The notes under the pieces are model-generated. The model was not told the origin of the DNA, did no database searches, and saw only the letters and a program-made list of their open reading frames with translations. A DNA stretch of 59,302 bases, taken from contig JARBJD010000403.1 of NCBI GenBank assembly GCA_033064195.1, positions 1 through 59,302 of the forward strand, written 5' to 3'. Shown here piece by piece: positions 11,911 through 23,497 of this stretch; the first letter of the stretch is position 1; every line of letters starts with the position of its first letter. Source of the stretch: Blattamonas nauphoetae (taxonomy: Eukaryota > Preaxostyla > Oxymonadida). A program made the translations under genes and the position numbers.

Positions 11911-13593
11911 TAGGCTTGTCTGACTGGCCAAAAGTGCCGGTCAGTGTCAGTCACGTTTTTTCTAAGGGTCGGATCTCACTGTATCATCAACTACATGATC
12001 TTCATTTGAAATAAGCAAGATTGTAGATGGTAATCTCTTTACTTGCGGACCGGAGTTGTATGAATGCCTCTTTTCAATTATTTGTGTGAAACATCTCTCT
12101 CTCTTGATCCTTGTGCATTTTGGGATCATCATCGCATCATTTTGTTCTTATCTGCATTGGTAGTGTGTTTTGTTTAGTTCGTGATATCTTTTTCTGCCCT
12201 ATTCTCAATTTTCTTCAGAATAGAGTCCACCACACAATTCTTCTCTTTCTGACGACATACAAAACTCAGAGCAACCAGATCATTCACTATGCTGATTTCA
12301 GCCCGTTCAATACACCTGAAACGTCCTCTGTCCCCTTCGCCAAAACTACTCGCCATTCTTCACCCCAACTTTCCGAAATCCACACACACCTGGGAAATAG
12401 TCTACACTGGTTATTTGGTACGCAGATATTCCTAACGAACCGAAGCATTATCTCAACTTCCTCCCTGCCGTTTCTGGACGTCGCACCGAAAACATGGATG
12501 TGGACGATCACGTCTATTTCAGTCTCCTTTGAACACCAACTCTCCTCAAGTTGATTCAGAGATGTCAGTTGACCACCAATTCCTTTTCGATATGTCGTCG
12601 CAAGATTCTCTCCATGAAGCATCGTTATTTTCCAGTCTGTCTGATCTTGCTCTGGCGCAGACTGGAATCGCCTGATCCGATTGTCACCTTCTAGAGCGAG
12701 ATTCTGTCTTTGCTGTGAAGCGGTCGGCCTCTTGTTGTAGAGTCTGCTGCTGTTTCTCACATCGAACACTTCGGAAGTCTGTGAACCTCCACCAGTTTGG
12801 AGCAGACAAGGCCACTTCCTCCACAAGCTTCACGAATCACCCTTGTCCTCTTTTCCATCCTCTGCCTTCTGATTCGATGCGACACCTACACTGATGCAAA
12901 GAATCAGTCACTCTCGTTCTCCATCACTGCATCAAACACAGCACCCATCCAGCGAGTTGTGATCAACTTTCTTGAACGATCTCATCACAAGTCCATCCCG
13001 CTGTTCCTCTTCTCGTCATTGTCAACCCTTCACGATCAAAATCAATTCTGATTCAACAGTGAGCTCAACATTGGTGGCCTTATACGAAGGTGTTGTCATC
13101 CAGATTGGAGGAATCCTCTCGTTCCGTACATCCATGAGGAAGGCGAACGCTCTTTGCACTTTCAATTCTTCAGGAGGAGTTGTTTTCGTTTTTATGATAA
13201 AACCCTCTCTCATTTCTTTCAAAGATTTTCAAGAATGTACATATCGTGAAATGGTGAAAAGGTGATCATTGTTGGTTGGAGACATCATGATGAAAGACAG
13301 ATTTTGTCACTTCTCTTGTGTTTCAACTTGAATTCGGATCACGGATGGGTATGATCGGCATAAGTTGATGAAAATGGACATGATACAGCTTCAGGGACAG
13401 AAAAAGGATGTACAAAAGTCGAATCCAGAAGAAAAGACTCGGAAAAATTAGAAATGGAGTTTCGATCCATTGGAAGGTCTTCACTTTCGGAGAAATGGTA
13501 ACTCTCGATTATGGGTACCAAAATTTCTCCGGTCAGTGACGGTCAGTACGTTTTGATGAAAACTGACCGGTCAGTGCCGGTCAGACAAGCCTA
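11911..13593 (-). mobile_element. Nested hAT-like element B (same family as A, inverted)
   Basis: A 1.68 kb element with ends TAGGCTTGTCTGACTGGCC and the complement of TAGGCTTGTCTGACCGGC, flanked by a perfect 8-bp duplication (TTCATCTC at 11903-11910 and 13594-13601). Its left end matches the right ends of elements A and the 35201-38383 copy, including the sub-terminal AGGGTCGGATCTC stretch, so it lies in the opposite orientation. The plus-strand interior at 12972-13265 encodes SSTLVALYEGV, homologous to element A. No transposase was recognised. Confidence 0.85.
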
Positions 13594-13701
13594 TTCATCT
13601 CACAAAATCGATGATTTCTTTTGTCCTCCGAACAACTCATGAAAAATGGGTCAAAATGAGTCAGTCCAAAATCTGAGTCAAGTGACTGGCGCCCATGCCT
13701 A

Positions 13702-15631
13702 GAGGATCTCATTCTTGACAACTTGTTCTCTGATGATAACACTCAATTGATCTCACACTTGAAACCTCTCTCAGTTGCATCAGCAATCAAAACCAAATCA
13801 GGTGTGAAGTCAATCTATTATGATCTTCGAGATGGAAAGGACTTCGTGAAGCAATGGATCAGAGAACTCTTCAAGTTTGCAGAAACTGTTCGAGAGAACA
13901 ATCAATATGAAGATCCAGAAATTCCCTCACAAAATGAAGTCAGTGTGATTGGATTTAACAGTTCCAGATTCGACATCAATCTCATCTTCAGAGATCTCGT
14001 TGACAAGGATTGGAAAGTCGTGAGCTTCCTTGGATCAACAACAAAGTACAAACAAGTATTGATCAGACACGAGAAGACACAACAGGTACTTCGATTCATT
14101 GACATGATGTCGTACACAGGACCAATGACATTGGATATTGCAGTGAAGGCTTTTGGTGGAAACACTACACTCCAGAAATCATTCTTTGCTTACGAATCAT
14201 TCGACTCATCAGACTACGATACAGTGCTGAGCAAACAAGAACCATTCTCCAAATATGAATTCGACTCCAGTCTGAACAACAGTGAAATGTCTGACAGTGA
14301 CTACCAAATGTATCTTGATGATTGGAACAAGCAAGGATTCAAAATAGATGGGAATACCTGAAATTCTACAACATCAGAGACGTCGAATGTATGTTTGCAC
14401 CACTTGATAATCTGATTGCTCTGAACTTCCAATACAAAGTGGATATGTTGCACAATCTCTCATTGTCAGCGAATGCTTCAGCAATCAAATATGCGTGTGC
14501 CTACAAGGACTTTGATATTGATGATGATTTCAATGGAGTGGATCAATCTGGTGAAATAAAATCACCAAGCAATACTGGAAGTACAAAGTTGCATCGTACG
14601 TCTATCAAGACCAGAAAGCTCATCGCAGCACTGATAAAATGTCACTGAAGCAGATTACGACTGGTTTGTTCAACAATGCAAGAGAGTGTGCTATATGCAA
14701 GAGTCACTTCTCACAAGCAGTTCGACCAACACTGGATCGAATCGACAATTCAAAAGGACATTCAAAAGAGAACGTAAAGATCTGCTGTGATTACTGCAAC
14801 ACTTACAAGTCAGACAAAGATGAACATCTCACACGATTGAGAATACAACTGAAGAAGTACTGCATCTGGAAATCCTTGCCGATGACTCTGACACACGAGC
14901 AAACATATCACAAACTGAGAGCAGCAGTGACTGGTGGATTATCGAATGTTCAACATCGACAGAACATAAAAGACGTGACTCAATCAATCACTTCTCATAT
15001 GAAGATGGTGTTGTCAAATCAACCGATACTGAACACATCATGACTCATGTTTGTGGTGTTGACTTTAATTCACTTTATCCAAGTGCTTTCTCATCAATCA
15101 AGAACAAGAACAATCCGTACACCAAACACAGAATGTACATGCCAGGACGATGCTTGTACACCGCAACAGGAGATAAAGAATGCCGAAAGATCATCGAAGA
15201 CAAAAATCAGAAGACATTGTTCGTGGCAGAATTGAAAGGACACATCGACGAGAAGTACATCAATGACTTCATTAATTTCCCACCAATCTTCAGAAACATT
15301 GTGGTCAATACAACAGAAGAAAACATTGGAGAGAAGACATATTCACTGATGAAGAAGCATGGATTGAAGACTGATGACAAACAAAGAAAGCTGACACAAC
15401 TCTTGAGTACACGATCAGTATATGTTCTTTTCGACATACTATCTGTGGTTCCTCATCGACTATTGCCACTTCATTGTGGACGAAGTCGGAGTGTGATGGT
15501 GTTCTCGAGACATGCTGGATTTGAACCATTTGTGACTTCATTTATGAATGACAGAATAGAAGCAATGAAGGTTGGAAACAAAGGAAAGGAACAATTCTGT
15601 AAAACGAACTTGAATGGAAGTTACGGATATG
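13702..15631 (+). pseudogene. Polinton DNA polymerase B, middle piece, with HNH-like domain
   Basis: Fossil middle part of the polymerase. Visible features in order are an exonuclease II-type motif (GFNSSRFDINLIF, near 13950-13990), an HNH endonuclease-like zinc module (about 14680-14820: CAICKSHF, then RPTLDRIDNSKGH, then CCDYCN), and the palm motif DFNSLYPSAF (about 15060-15090). The piece closes at GSYGY, where the second insertion begins. The piece is not whole. Confidence 0.7.
14639..14850 (+). other. HNH-like zinc module within polymerase B region
   Basis: Two CxxC-type knuckles (CAIC and CDYC) flank the conserved core TLDRIDNSKGHSKEN, the signature of HNH-type endonuclease domains found in homing and phage nucleases. 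It lies between the exonuclease and polymerase motifs. It could be an endonuclease insertion, a captured mobile nuclease, or a domain native to this Polinton lineage. Confidence 0.6.
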
Positions 15632-18600
15632 GGTCGTTCCCACTCAGAATCAACACCCTTTTTATTCTTTGAAATAGATTCATTTCTCAAAATCAACACG
15701 AAATTTGGGGCAAAACCTTATCTTCGGAGAAATTCCCGAATCAGCTCCGAGACTGAGATTATGGGGAGATCCTCCGAACTCCTTTCAAACGACAGATTCC
15801 ACAAGCATTTCAGATAACATCTGATTATTCCGAATCATTGATTCTTTATTTCATAAATTTCCGCTTCGAGAAAGAATTGAGGCAGATCTAATTGTTCGAC
15901 ACCTCTTTCAGGTTCAAATCGTGCTGTCATGACAAGCTATTTCATCAGCAGCACTCTTCCTTTCGACAAGCAGTGATATTTGAAAGAAATCTCGTCCAAA
16001 AGATCTGCACGCACCGACAGATAGATACCGTCCAGATGGTCCTCTGTTCGGTCAGTAGGTCCCTCCAAACTCTGAAGGAGTGATGCACTGAAAACTGCCA
16101 GATTTTTCAACACTTCTCTTGTTGAATCATGCGTCTGAATGAAGCTTGACGAATGCTCGAGTTCATTCCATCCCGCCTCTCTGCTTTGTCGTCTTTCTCT
16201 GTTTGGAAAATGACACGTCGCTGCTGTCCCAACTCTCTCCCAAATTTTGATTCTATCAGAATCGGACATTCTGCAATCTCTCCAACTCTGATGTGATTGG
16301 AGAGACTTCTACCTTCTGTTCACACTGCGCTGTGCCGTCATTTGTGCTACTCGATACCCGATTCAGTTACATCGCAATCACCATTTCCAGTTCTGTCATT
16401 CTTTCTTGGTTTCAATCGAGCAGAAATGGTCTTGCTTTCGATCTCAACGTGAACACTACCACGCAATCCCTAACCACAATCACAAGCTAGATTGTGAGTC
16501 TCGCTTTCCAACATCACCTCACATCCACTTCACACGTCATACCCCGTTTATGCACGGTCAGTCGCTCGTCTCGTCTTCGCTGGTTTCCAAATCGGGCCAT
16601 CTATCAGAATCGGTGATGCGAGACTTCAATTTCTGTGGAGTCTGCTCGCTTCGAACACGTCGTTCACATCCTGCACCACAGATCCACCCACCGTTCCCAC
16701 AGTCCATGATCCTTGGAAGAACCATTTTGTGGGCCAAACATACGCCCTATCCAGTCATTGTCATCTGTTTCAACAGGATCGATCGTATTTGTGAAGTGGA
16801 CCTTCAACAAGTTCGTGAGTATAACCACAGCAAGTGAGATGTCGATCGGAATCCACGCGTCAAGCATCTACTGCCCATTCGTGATTTCCGAACGCAATTT
16901 CATCGATTTCACATCTTCTGGTCTTTCCAATGCCTGCGGAGCTGTTCCCATCGCCTTTACAGCTGGTTCTTCACAATCCGTTCTCGTTCAAAACCGACGT
17001 TCGAAAATTGCTCAGCGGGTCACCGTTCAGGGTGCTGCATCAACATCGCGCCATGACACTTGTCCAGACCACAAATTATCGCTTTCCTGCATGTGTATCA
17101 AAACGATCAACCGATTCCTCAAGATTTCAAATAAAGTGATACAACTCAACCAGTCTTCACATTCAACGTGGACTACTATGCTGTGACGGACTGTTGCACA
17201 ACGTATGCCGGCACTATCAGTCTTGCCAATGTCACCTCCTCCACAGTAAAATCGAACGTCTGCTCAGGCAACCCACGGGACTAGATGATGGTGGCACTGG
17301 CTTCGGCCTGACGAATGGAACCGATCTCAACGTCACAAACACAAACGTCATCAAAATGTGATCTGAGGGGCAAACAGGAGCAGTCAGAACGTTGACAATC
17401 GATACACACAGATTTAGGGACAATAAGTTTGAGGATTTTCGTTCTCTCAACGTGTGTTGTGGAAGCAACATCCTGTGCGATGTAATACGGTGGATTGCAT
17501 GTTCTAAGACTCCTCCGCTGTAACAACTGGAGGTGCTCTTGTTCTCGTACAACCGTCGACAGCGACAATCTCGACTCACACGTTCTTAACATATCATTCG
17601 AAACGAGGATGTGTCGTTGACCTCCATCATCACTCAACCAACGTGACTCCCACATTGTGATGAAGCGGTGCTCAGCCGTCATCAGCAACGAGACCTCGAT
17701 CAATCATCAAAGTGAAATCAGGCGCACTCACAGTCCACTCGTGCTCGTTCGAGGGAATGCAAAGTTGGTCTTCTGGCAGCTATATTATCTCTATACTCAA
17801 TTTGGATGGTTCTCTGACGATCACAGAAACATTATTCCGTTCATGCAGAGCAGGCGGAGAAGGAGGAGCACTACACGTGATATGTTCGTCATCGATTGGC
17901 CCTTCAGCTCAAACAACCTACGCTATCTTCGAGGATTGTGAGAGTGGATCTGGGAAGGGAATTATATGCTTCTGGATGGAAATGTTTTGTGGGGATTGAC
18001 GATTTCGAAAGGAGCAAGTCAGCTGTTGGACTCGCAGGATATTGAAATCTGTGGACACAATTCGCGCCAACGAGTTAGCGTCTTTGAAGGAGGAATCGCA
18101 GTTTCTTTGTATGATCTGTTTCAGTGATAGATGCAATATTTCCAGGATGTCGTGCTCGTCGTGTTCTCAGTTGTCCTGCTCGTCAATCAAGGGCGCTTCG
18201 GATGGATGAGTGTTCTCGTCGACAGGAAGTGGAAGATCTCACAGAACACTGTTTCGTTCTCCGGCTGTTCGTGTGATGATGCGAATGCTGGAAGCGTCAT
18301 TCACATCACTCGCCCATTTTTATGGAGAATCAAATTGTGCTCGAAGGTGTGACAATCACATCGCCGTCTTCCACTCACAAATATCAAGTCTTCATCTCGT
18401 GTCCCTCTGCTGCTGCTCATGTCAAGGCGAGTTGGTCATCGTTCGTCCCTCCCGTCCCAACAATACCACTTCAGCTTCACAGCAACTTTTGGTGTGAAGA
18501 CTCGGCTGACACGTCGAAGTCGAGCTGCATGGCGTATCACGTACCCTTCACAAGCGGAACAGTGCATGTATCAGACAGATGTGAGGACCATGTGTTGTGT

Positions 18601-20312
18601 GGAGTGTGGACGCGCCGTGTGTGTCGATCTCGGCTGGAATGAATCAGTTGAAGGAGACGAAGATAGTAACGCCGAAGAATCCGTCTGTTTTGAATGTTGT
18701 GCTGACCTCACTCGACTTGGCGTGGACTCTCAATCAAGCTTCTGATGTTTGTCTCACTCTTTCACAAGCTGGATCATTTTCCGTTTCTTCATCCAATGCT
18801 CATCTGACTCTCTCCTCGCTTCTGATTTCTTTGGGGACAATGACCGCTGACACCTTCGTATCTGTGTCGGCTGGTGAACTGACCATGGAAGCCTGTACCA
18901 TCGGGGACTGAATCACTCAAATCCCAATCACACTTGGACAAGTTGATCGTGGAAATGTGGAGAAAACGGAAGGAAATGAAGGAATACTGATGACCTCACT
19001 GAAGAAATCGACGGATTCGTTGTCGATCTCTTCCACGACATTCAGACACTGCTCAGTGGGAGGAAGTGGGGGAGTGCTCTTTGTGAGCTGTGCAAGTAGC
19101 ATCATTTCGACACAACTTGTCGTCAAAGTGACTTCATTTGACATGTGTTCCTCTGACTCTGGAAAGGGTGGATGCGTGTTCGTTTCTGAGTCTGGCCTCG
19201 CCTCTCGATCGACACTCCCCACTGGTCTGGTCATCCAGCATCACTCGGACAGACAGAAAGCCTGTTCTGGGGAGAAGATGCTACACTCTCGTCAACACCA
19301 TTCAGCTCAGCCACGCTGCTTATGTCTCTTGTCAGTTTCTCTCATCGTGCCGTCTCTCTCGCATCCGATGGACAAGATGTGTTGGATGTGGACGCTCTGA
19401 TCTTCCATGTGGAACACTCGAACACAGTCTGACACACCTCTCCACACACTCGACGAACATTGTGACGATCGCCAGTTCAGCCAGTCTCGACTTTGAGCTG
19501 GAAACGACGAGATCATCACTGGAGCTGAGTGGGAAAGGAGAGATCAAACAGAACGCGAAGGTGGAAGATGGTGGATTGATCACAGCATCAGGAAACTCAT
19601 TCACTCTGAACAATCTTCACCTCTCAACAGAGCTGGCCTCGGCCCTTCGATGATTCTGATTGTTGTCCGAGGGATGTGGATACCGGAAGGGTTGTGGGAA
19701 CAGTGTGTGTTTTGATTGAGATGGGTCATCGACGGAGTTCGACTCACATTGTGCCACACACCTCAGTTGATCTTTCGATGTCATCATTTGTGTCTTGTGT
19801 ACTGATCAACACACACTCTCTCAAATCATCACCAGGAGGTCTGAACAGTGTGTGCGAGAAATGGGAGGAATAAGGGAAGCGAGAGACATTGGGAGAGTCG
19901 TGGTCTCCCAACATCCTTTCGAAACAAACACTCTCCTTTCAACGCGAGTCATTTTGACTGGAAGTGCAAGAGAAGAAAGGAGTGCCTCACAGCAAGGTTT
20001 TATCAACACGATGACGTGGTTGTGATGCCATTGACGACAGATCGATGTGAACAGACGATTCATCTGTTCAACGGACGATTTAACAACGAAATTAATGTTA
20101 TTTTAGGTCTTGTTTTATCATTTCGTGCAATTTATCACTAAAATTCCCTTGTTTTCTCCATCCAGACTCGTAACACACAAATTTAGGGTCGATCAACACT
20201 AATCTAAAAATACCACAAAGATAAGGTTTTGCCCCAACATATTGCTTGAATGGAATGAAATAAGTGATTTGAAACAATAAAACGGAGTGTTGATTCTGTA
20301 CAAAACTAGCTC
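15632..20312. mobile_element. Second insertion in polymerase B, 4.7 kb, 5-bp duplication
   Basis: The insertion is flanked by ATATG at 15627-15631 and 20313-20317. Its ends form an imperfect inverted repeat of roughly 95 bp. Shared blocks include CAGAATCAACAC (15644 onward, and inverted near 20290) and GGGGCAAAACCTTATCTT (about 15707 and inverted near 20225). The outermost dozen bases match poorly. No transposase or integrase is inside. The cargo is plus-strand beta-helix surface-protein sequence. The superfamily is undetermined, since 5-bp duplications occur in several, including Polinton/Ginger-type integrase users. Confidence 0.7.
16290..19655 (+). pseudogene. Beta-helix surface-protein gene pieces carried by the second insertion
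   Basis: Several plus-strand frames show Pmp-like coils. 16713-17186 contains CPFVISERNFIDFTSSGLSN. 17712-17999 contains GSLTITETLFRSC, then GEGGALHVICSS. 18957-19400 contains SISSTTFRHCSVGGSGGVLF, then FDMCSSDSGKGGCVFV. 19138-19653 ends in a further beta-rich stretch with SGNSFTLNNLHL. Motif density is high over more than 3 kb but the reading frame keeps shifting. This is a once-large surface-protein gene, now decayed, lying within a transposable insertion. Confidence 0.6.
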
Positions 20313-21125
20313 ATATGATGGAATGAACACTGAGAAATACAACTCAATCACAATCTGCAATGAGAAGAGAACATACTTGAAGCAAATGATGAAAGGATTT
20401 GTAGCGACTCGAGAAATCAATGAGGACAACTACATCGTGATTGAAGACAGAGAGAAAGCATCATGCAAAACATGTCTGCAAGAAGCGGTGTTCACACTCG
20501 ATAATGCCAAGTTCTGGTATCTGAATTTCATCTACAATTTCATGTACAAGTGTCTAGACATGAACAAGATTCATTTCTGTGAGGGAGATACTGACTCTGC
20601 ATATTGGGCTATTAGTGGAGATCCAAACGCTGGAATTCATCAACAATTTGAACACGTGATTGCTGACAAAGAATTCTATGATGCCCACAAATATGAATGG
20701 TTTCCCAATCCTGAAAAGGAGTTGATGATGAGAAGAAGTTGTTGGGATTAGCAATTGAAAAGGAAGGTGAGCAGATGATCTGTCTTGCACCAAAGTGTTA
20801 CTCACTAGATGAGAAATGCAAGATCAAAGGAGTATCTCTGAAGAAAACCAATATCACAAGTGACGATTATGTGAAGTGTCTTAATGGAGAGAAAACTGTG
20901 ACTACAACATTGAACTTCACCGTAAAACGGTTCAAGCATCAGTATGATGCGTTCCAGACAAGAAGAATCGTGAGCGAAGAGAATACAAATGGATTTGAGA
21001 TAGCAAAAATACAACAACAGAAACTCAGTCTCAGTGGAATCCATCTGAAAGCAATCGTACTTGAAAATGAATCGTGTCCTCCATTCATTTATGGACTGAA
21101 AGCTACTGATTTTATAATTGAATAA
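20313..21125 (+). pseudogene. Polinton DNA polymerase B, last piece
   Basis: Fossil C-terminal part of the polymerase. It contains the palm motif C signature EGDTDSAYWAISGDP (near 20580-20630) and a thumb-like helical region ending about 25 bp before the integrase start. It begins at the second copy of the ATATG duplication. The piece is not whole. Confidence 0.7.
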
Positions 21126-21133
21126 ACACAAAC

Positions 21134-21151
21134 TTTATTTTTGTATAAATG
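21134..21151 (+). promoter_or_regulatory. T-rich TAAATG start motif, integrase
   Basis: TTTATTTTTGTATAAATG; the final ATG is the integrase start. It is the best example of a motif repeated before most Polinton genes here. Confidence 0.6.
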
Positions 21152-23071
21152 AATACACGACAGATTAATACTTTAGTGAATAGACTTCTTCGGTGCACAC
21201 ATCATTCCAAAAACGAAATAGTCGAAAAGAAATGGACTTTAACTAACGTTTTACCTGTCTATCATGGCGCTGATTCTAATGGACCATTTTATGGAAATGA
21301 TGAAACATACTTCGAGGATTGGTTCAATGGAGGTTTATCTCCTGAATTATCACTACCTGATGGAAGAAGAGTAGTTCAACAATTTGTAAGCAACTTCCTA
21401 GGAGTTCGTATTCGGGATAGCACTGCTAAACTTGCATTCGAAGCATATCAATTTTATCATCACGAGGTGAATCAGGGAGTGAATTCTTCACCACGGATTC
21501 GAAGGCCTGCAGAGGCAAGACCAATACCAATTCCAGTGCAAAGACCAATAGCAATTCAATCACCTGAAGACCTAGTTCTTCCTGGACAGATGAGAAACTT
21601 GAAATCAATGGGGTTTGAATATGAATATCCAATGAAGGAGAGGAGATTTGAAGAGGAGGAGGATGATGTCATTATTCCCAATCCACCAATGTCAATCAGA
21701 ACAACTGCGTCCAAACACCCTGTGAGAGAGATCAGACACTACGAACCGACGACACAGCAAGTGCTCAATACGTTGGCACAAATGAAAGGATTGTTTGATC
21801 ATCAACAGAGAAACGATTCAGAAGATGAACAATTCAAAGCTGAGAACTCAATAATGAAAAATCAAAAGCAGATGGAACACTTTATTACAGCACACATTCT
21901 GGATGCCAATAAAATGAACAGAGACACTTTTGTTCGAGCCTCGATAAACAGAAAGATTGCGAACGAAGATCTTGACTTCATTCTGACTCACACAAAACAA
22001 ATCCCATTCGGAGGAAGATCATTTCAGGATTGGTATGAGGAATTTGATCACAGATGGAGTGTAGCACATCCGAGGAAAATTCAGAGAGAAAAAGGAGGTG
22101 ATGCGATGAGAATTGATCCTCCAATGATGCCTAAAACAACGGAAAAAATAGTGTATCCATTTCGATCAAAAATGCAGTTCATGTCCAAAGCAATCACTGG
22201 TGATCCACAGAAGACATCAGACAGAAAGGTTCCACAGAATTGTGATCGACCGTACTTCTCTCCCAAGTTTGGATCCTGGGAAATTGATCTTGTATTTTAT
22301 CCAATCACCAACGTCGAAAACAGTGTTGCAGATTTACCTTTTGCAATTAACATCAACACTAAATACCTGGTTGTCATTCCTGTACTGGATAAATCATGGA
22401 GCAAAGTCAAGACTGCAATCAATGATCTAATTAATTATCGTGGCGTTCACGTCAACAACATTCGAGGTGATGGTGAAGCAGCATGGACAAGTGGAGAAGC
22501 ATCAGAGTTTTTCAAGGATCAGAATGTCAGCACATATTTCACAAGTTCACCATTCACAAATCACAATAGAATTGTCGATCGAGTGATCAGAACAATCAGG
22601 GATGGATTCCAAGACAATGCGACACAAATGGCCAATCATACGCTGATGAATCAGATGGTGGAATACTACAACATGACTCCACATCGAGCGTACTGGAACA
22701 AATTCACTCCAGAGCAAGCACAAAACAATCGAGAGATCGAAGCACTGTACATCTCCAGTTGTGAAGAGCAATTGAAGAACATCCAAAGACAACAGACATC
22801 ACAGATGTTATGGAAATACAAACCAGGAAACATTCTATTGATTCACCTTGATTTGGACAAGACTGTTGCCAAATTTCAGAAGAAGCGTAGACAGTTTCAA
22901 TTCGTGGGGAAATTCATTGAATACAAGCACGGGAATGTGGTAGCTACACTACTGAATGGACTGACGTGTCTGTCAAAAGTTGTCTACGTTCCAATCCAAC
23001 ACACAAAATATCATGCAGACTCAATTGACGACTTAACTCCAGAGTTCATTGCTGAATTCGGTCTCGCGTAG
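21149..23071 (+). CDS. Polinton integrase (rve family)
   Basis: A 640-residue open frame. Retroviral-type integrases cut and join the element's ends into host DNA. The catalytic core is recognisable from about residue 370: WEIDLVFYPITN, then NIRGDGEAAW and GEASEFFKDQNVSTYF, then the NHNRIVDRVIRTIRDGF helix. A C-terminal SH3-like region (WKYKPGNILLIHLDLDK) follows. The first 200 residues are proline- and charge-rich and unassigned. The gene follows the polymerase by about 25 bp and is led by the T-rich TAAATG motif. Fossil element part; the frame itself is open. Confidence 0.85.
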   Translation: MNTRQINTLVNRLLRCTHHSKNEIVEKKWTLTNVLPVYHGADSNGPFYGNDETYFEDWFNGGLSPELSLPDGRRVVQQFVSNFLGVRIRDSTAKLAFEAYQFYHHEVNQGVNSSPRIRRPAEARPIPIPVQRPIAIQSPEDLVLPGQMRNLKSMGFEYEYPMKERRFEEEEDDVIIPNPPMSIRTTASKHPVREIRHYEPTTQQVLNTLAQMKGLFDHQQRNDSEDEQFKAENSIMKNQKQMEHFITAHILDANKMNRDTFVRASINRKIANEDLDFILTHTKQIPFGGRSFQDWYEEFDHRWSVAHPRKIQREKGGDAMRIDPPMMPKTTEKIVYPFRSKMQFMSKAITGDPQKTSDRKVPQNCDRPYFSPKFGSWEIDLVFYPITNVENSVADLPFAININTKYLVVIPVLDKSWSKVKTAINDLINYRGVHVNNIRGDGEAAWTSGEASEFFKDQNVSTYFTSSPFTNHNRIVDRVIRTIRDGFQDNATQMANHTLMNQMVEYYNMTPHRAYWNKFTPEQAQNNREIEALYISSCEEQLKNIQRQQTSQMLWKYKPGNILLIHLDLDKTVAKFQKKRRQFQFVGKFIEYKHGNVVATLLNGLTCLSKVVYVPIQHTKYHADSIDDLTPEFIAEFGLA

Positions 23072-23121
23072 TGCGATCTTCGATCTGAGAACTTTGTTCG
23101 TTTTCGAAAATGTTTCAGATA

Positions 23122-23140
23122 TTTTTATTTCTCCTAAATG
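23122..23140 (+). promoter_or_regulatory. T-rich TAAATG start motif
   Basis: TTTTTATTTCTCCTAAATG directly precedes and includes the start of the 119-residue gene. Confidence 0.5.
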
Positions 23141-23497
23141 GCATCACTGAAAATATTAGAACCGTTTGATCCTGAGCAGAAAGAGTTCACAAACATCCAC
23201 GACTTTCAGAGATACTTGGAGAAGAATAAAAAAGAACTGAATGAGTACACAACTCAGAAACTGAATAGGATGATTCAAATTGATGGATACAGAATTACAA
23301 AAATAAGAGGTGAGATAGCACTGAGGAAACGATATGTTGATGCTTCCACTCCTCCTAATTCACTCTCGATTGACCAAAGATTATCAGACATTGAAGAATC
23401 AATTCGAGCGTTGACAGATACTCTCAGTATGAGGCTTCGAAGTCTTGACGAGACCATCGGTAATCTCATTCAAGAGTTAACGGACAGTCCGGTTTAA
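23138..23497 (+). CDS. Small Polinton protein, coiled-coil, unknown
   Basis: A 119-residue protein with a charged N-terminal half (EKNKKELNEYTTQKLNRM) and a C-terminal heptad-like helix (IDQRLSDIEESIRALTDTLS). The product is probably an oligomerising structural or fibre-base protein, but the function is unknown. It sits between the integrase and the ATPase and overlaps the 3-prime end of the convergent ATPase region by about 20 bp. Confidence 0.55.
   Translation: MASLKILEPFDPEQKEFTNIHDFQRYLEKNKKELNEYTTQKLNRMIQIDGYRITKIRGEIALRKRYVDASTPPNSLSIDQRLSDIEESIRALTDTLSMRLRSLDETIGNLIQELTDSPV

Larger units (their letters stand above)
6310..13701. mobile_element. hAT-like composite element inserted in Polinton polymerase B
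   Basis: A 7.39 kb insertion bounded by inverted ends, TAGGCATGGGCACCAGTCA at the left and the complement of TAGGCATGGGCGCCAGTCA at the right. It is flanked by a perfect 8-bp duplication (GAGGATCT). Repeated GACTCA/AGTCA motifs lie inside both ends. No transposase frame was recognised, so it appears non-autonomous. The interior holds two nested elements of a related family (6556-8539 and 11911-13593) and pieces of beta-helix surface-protein genes (about 9150-10811). The hAT assignment rests on duplication length and end style only. Confidence 0.8.
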
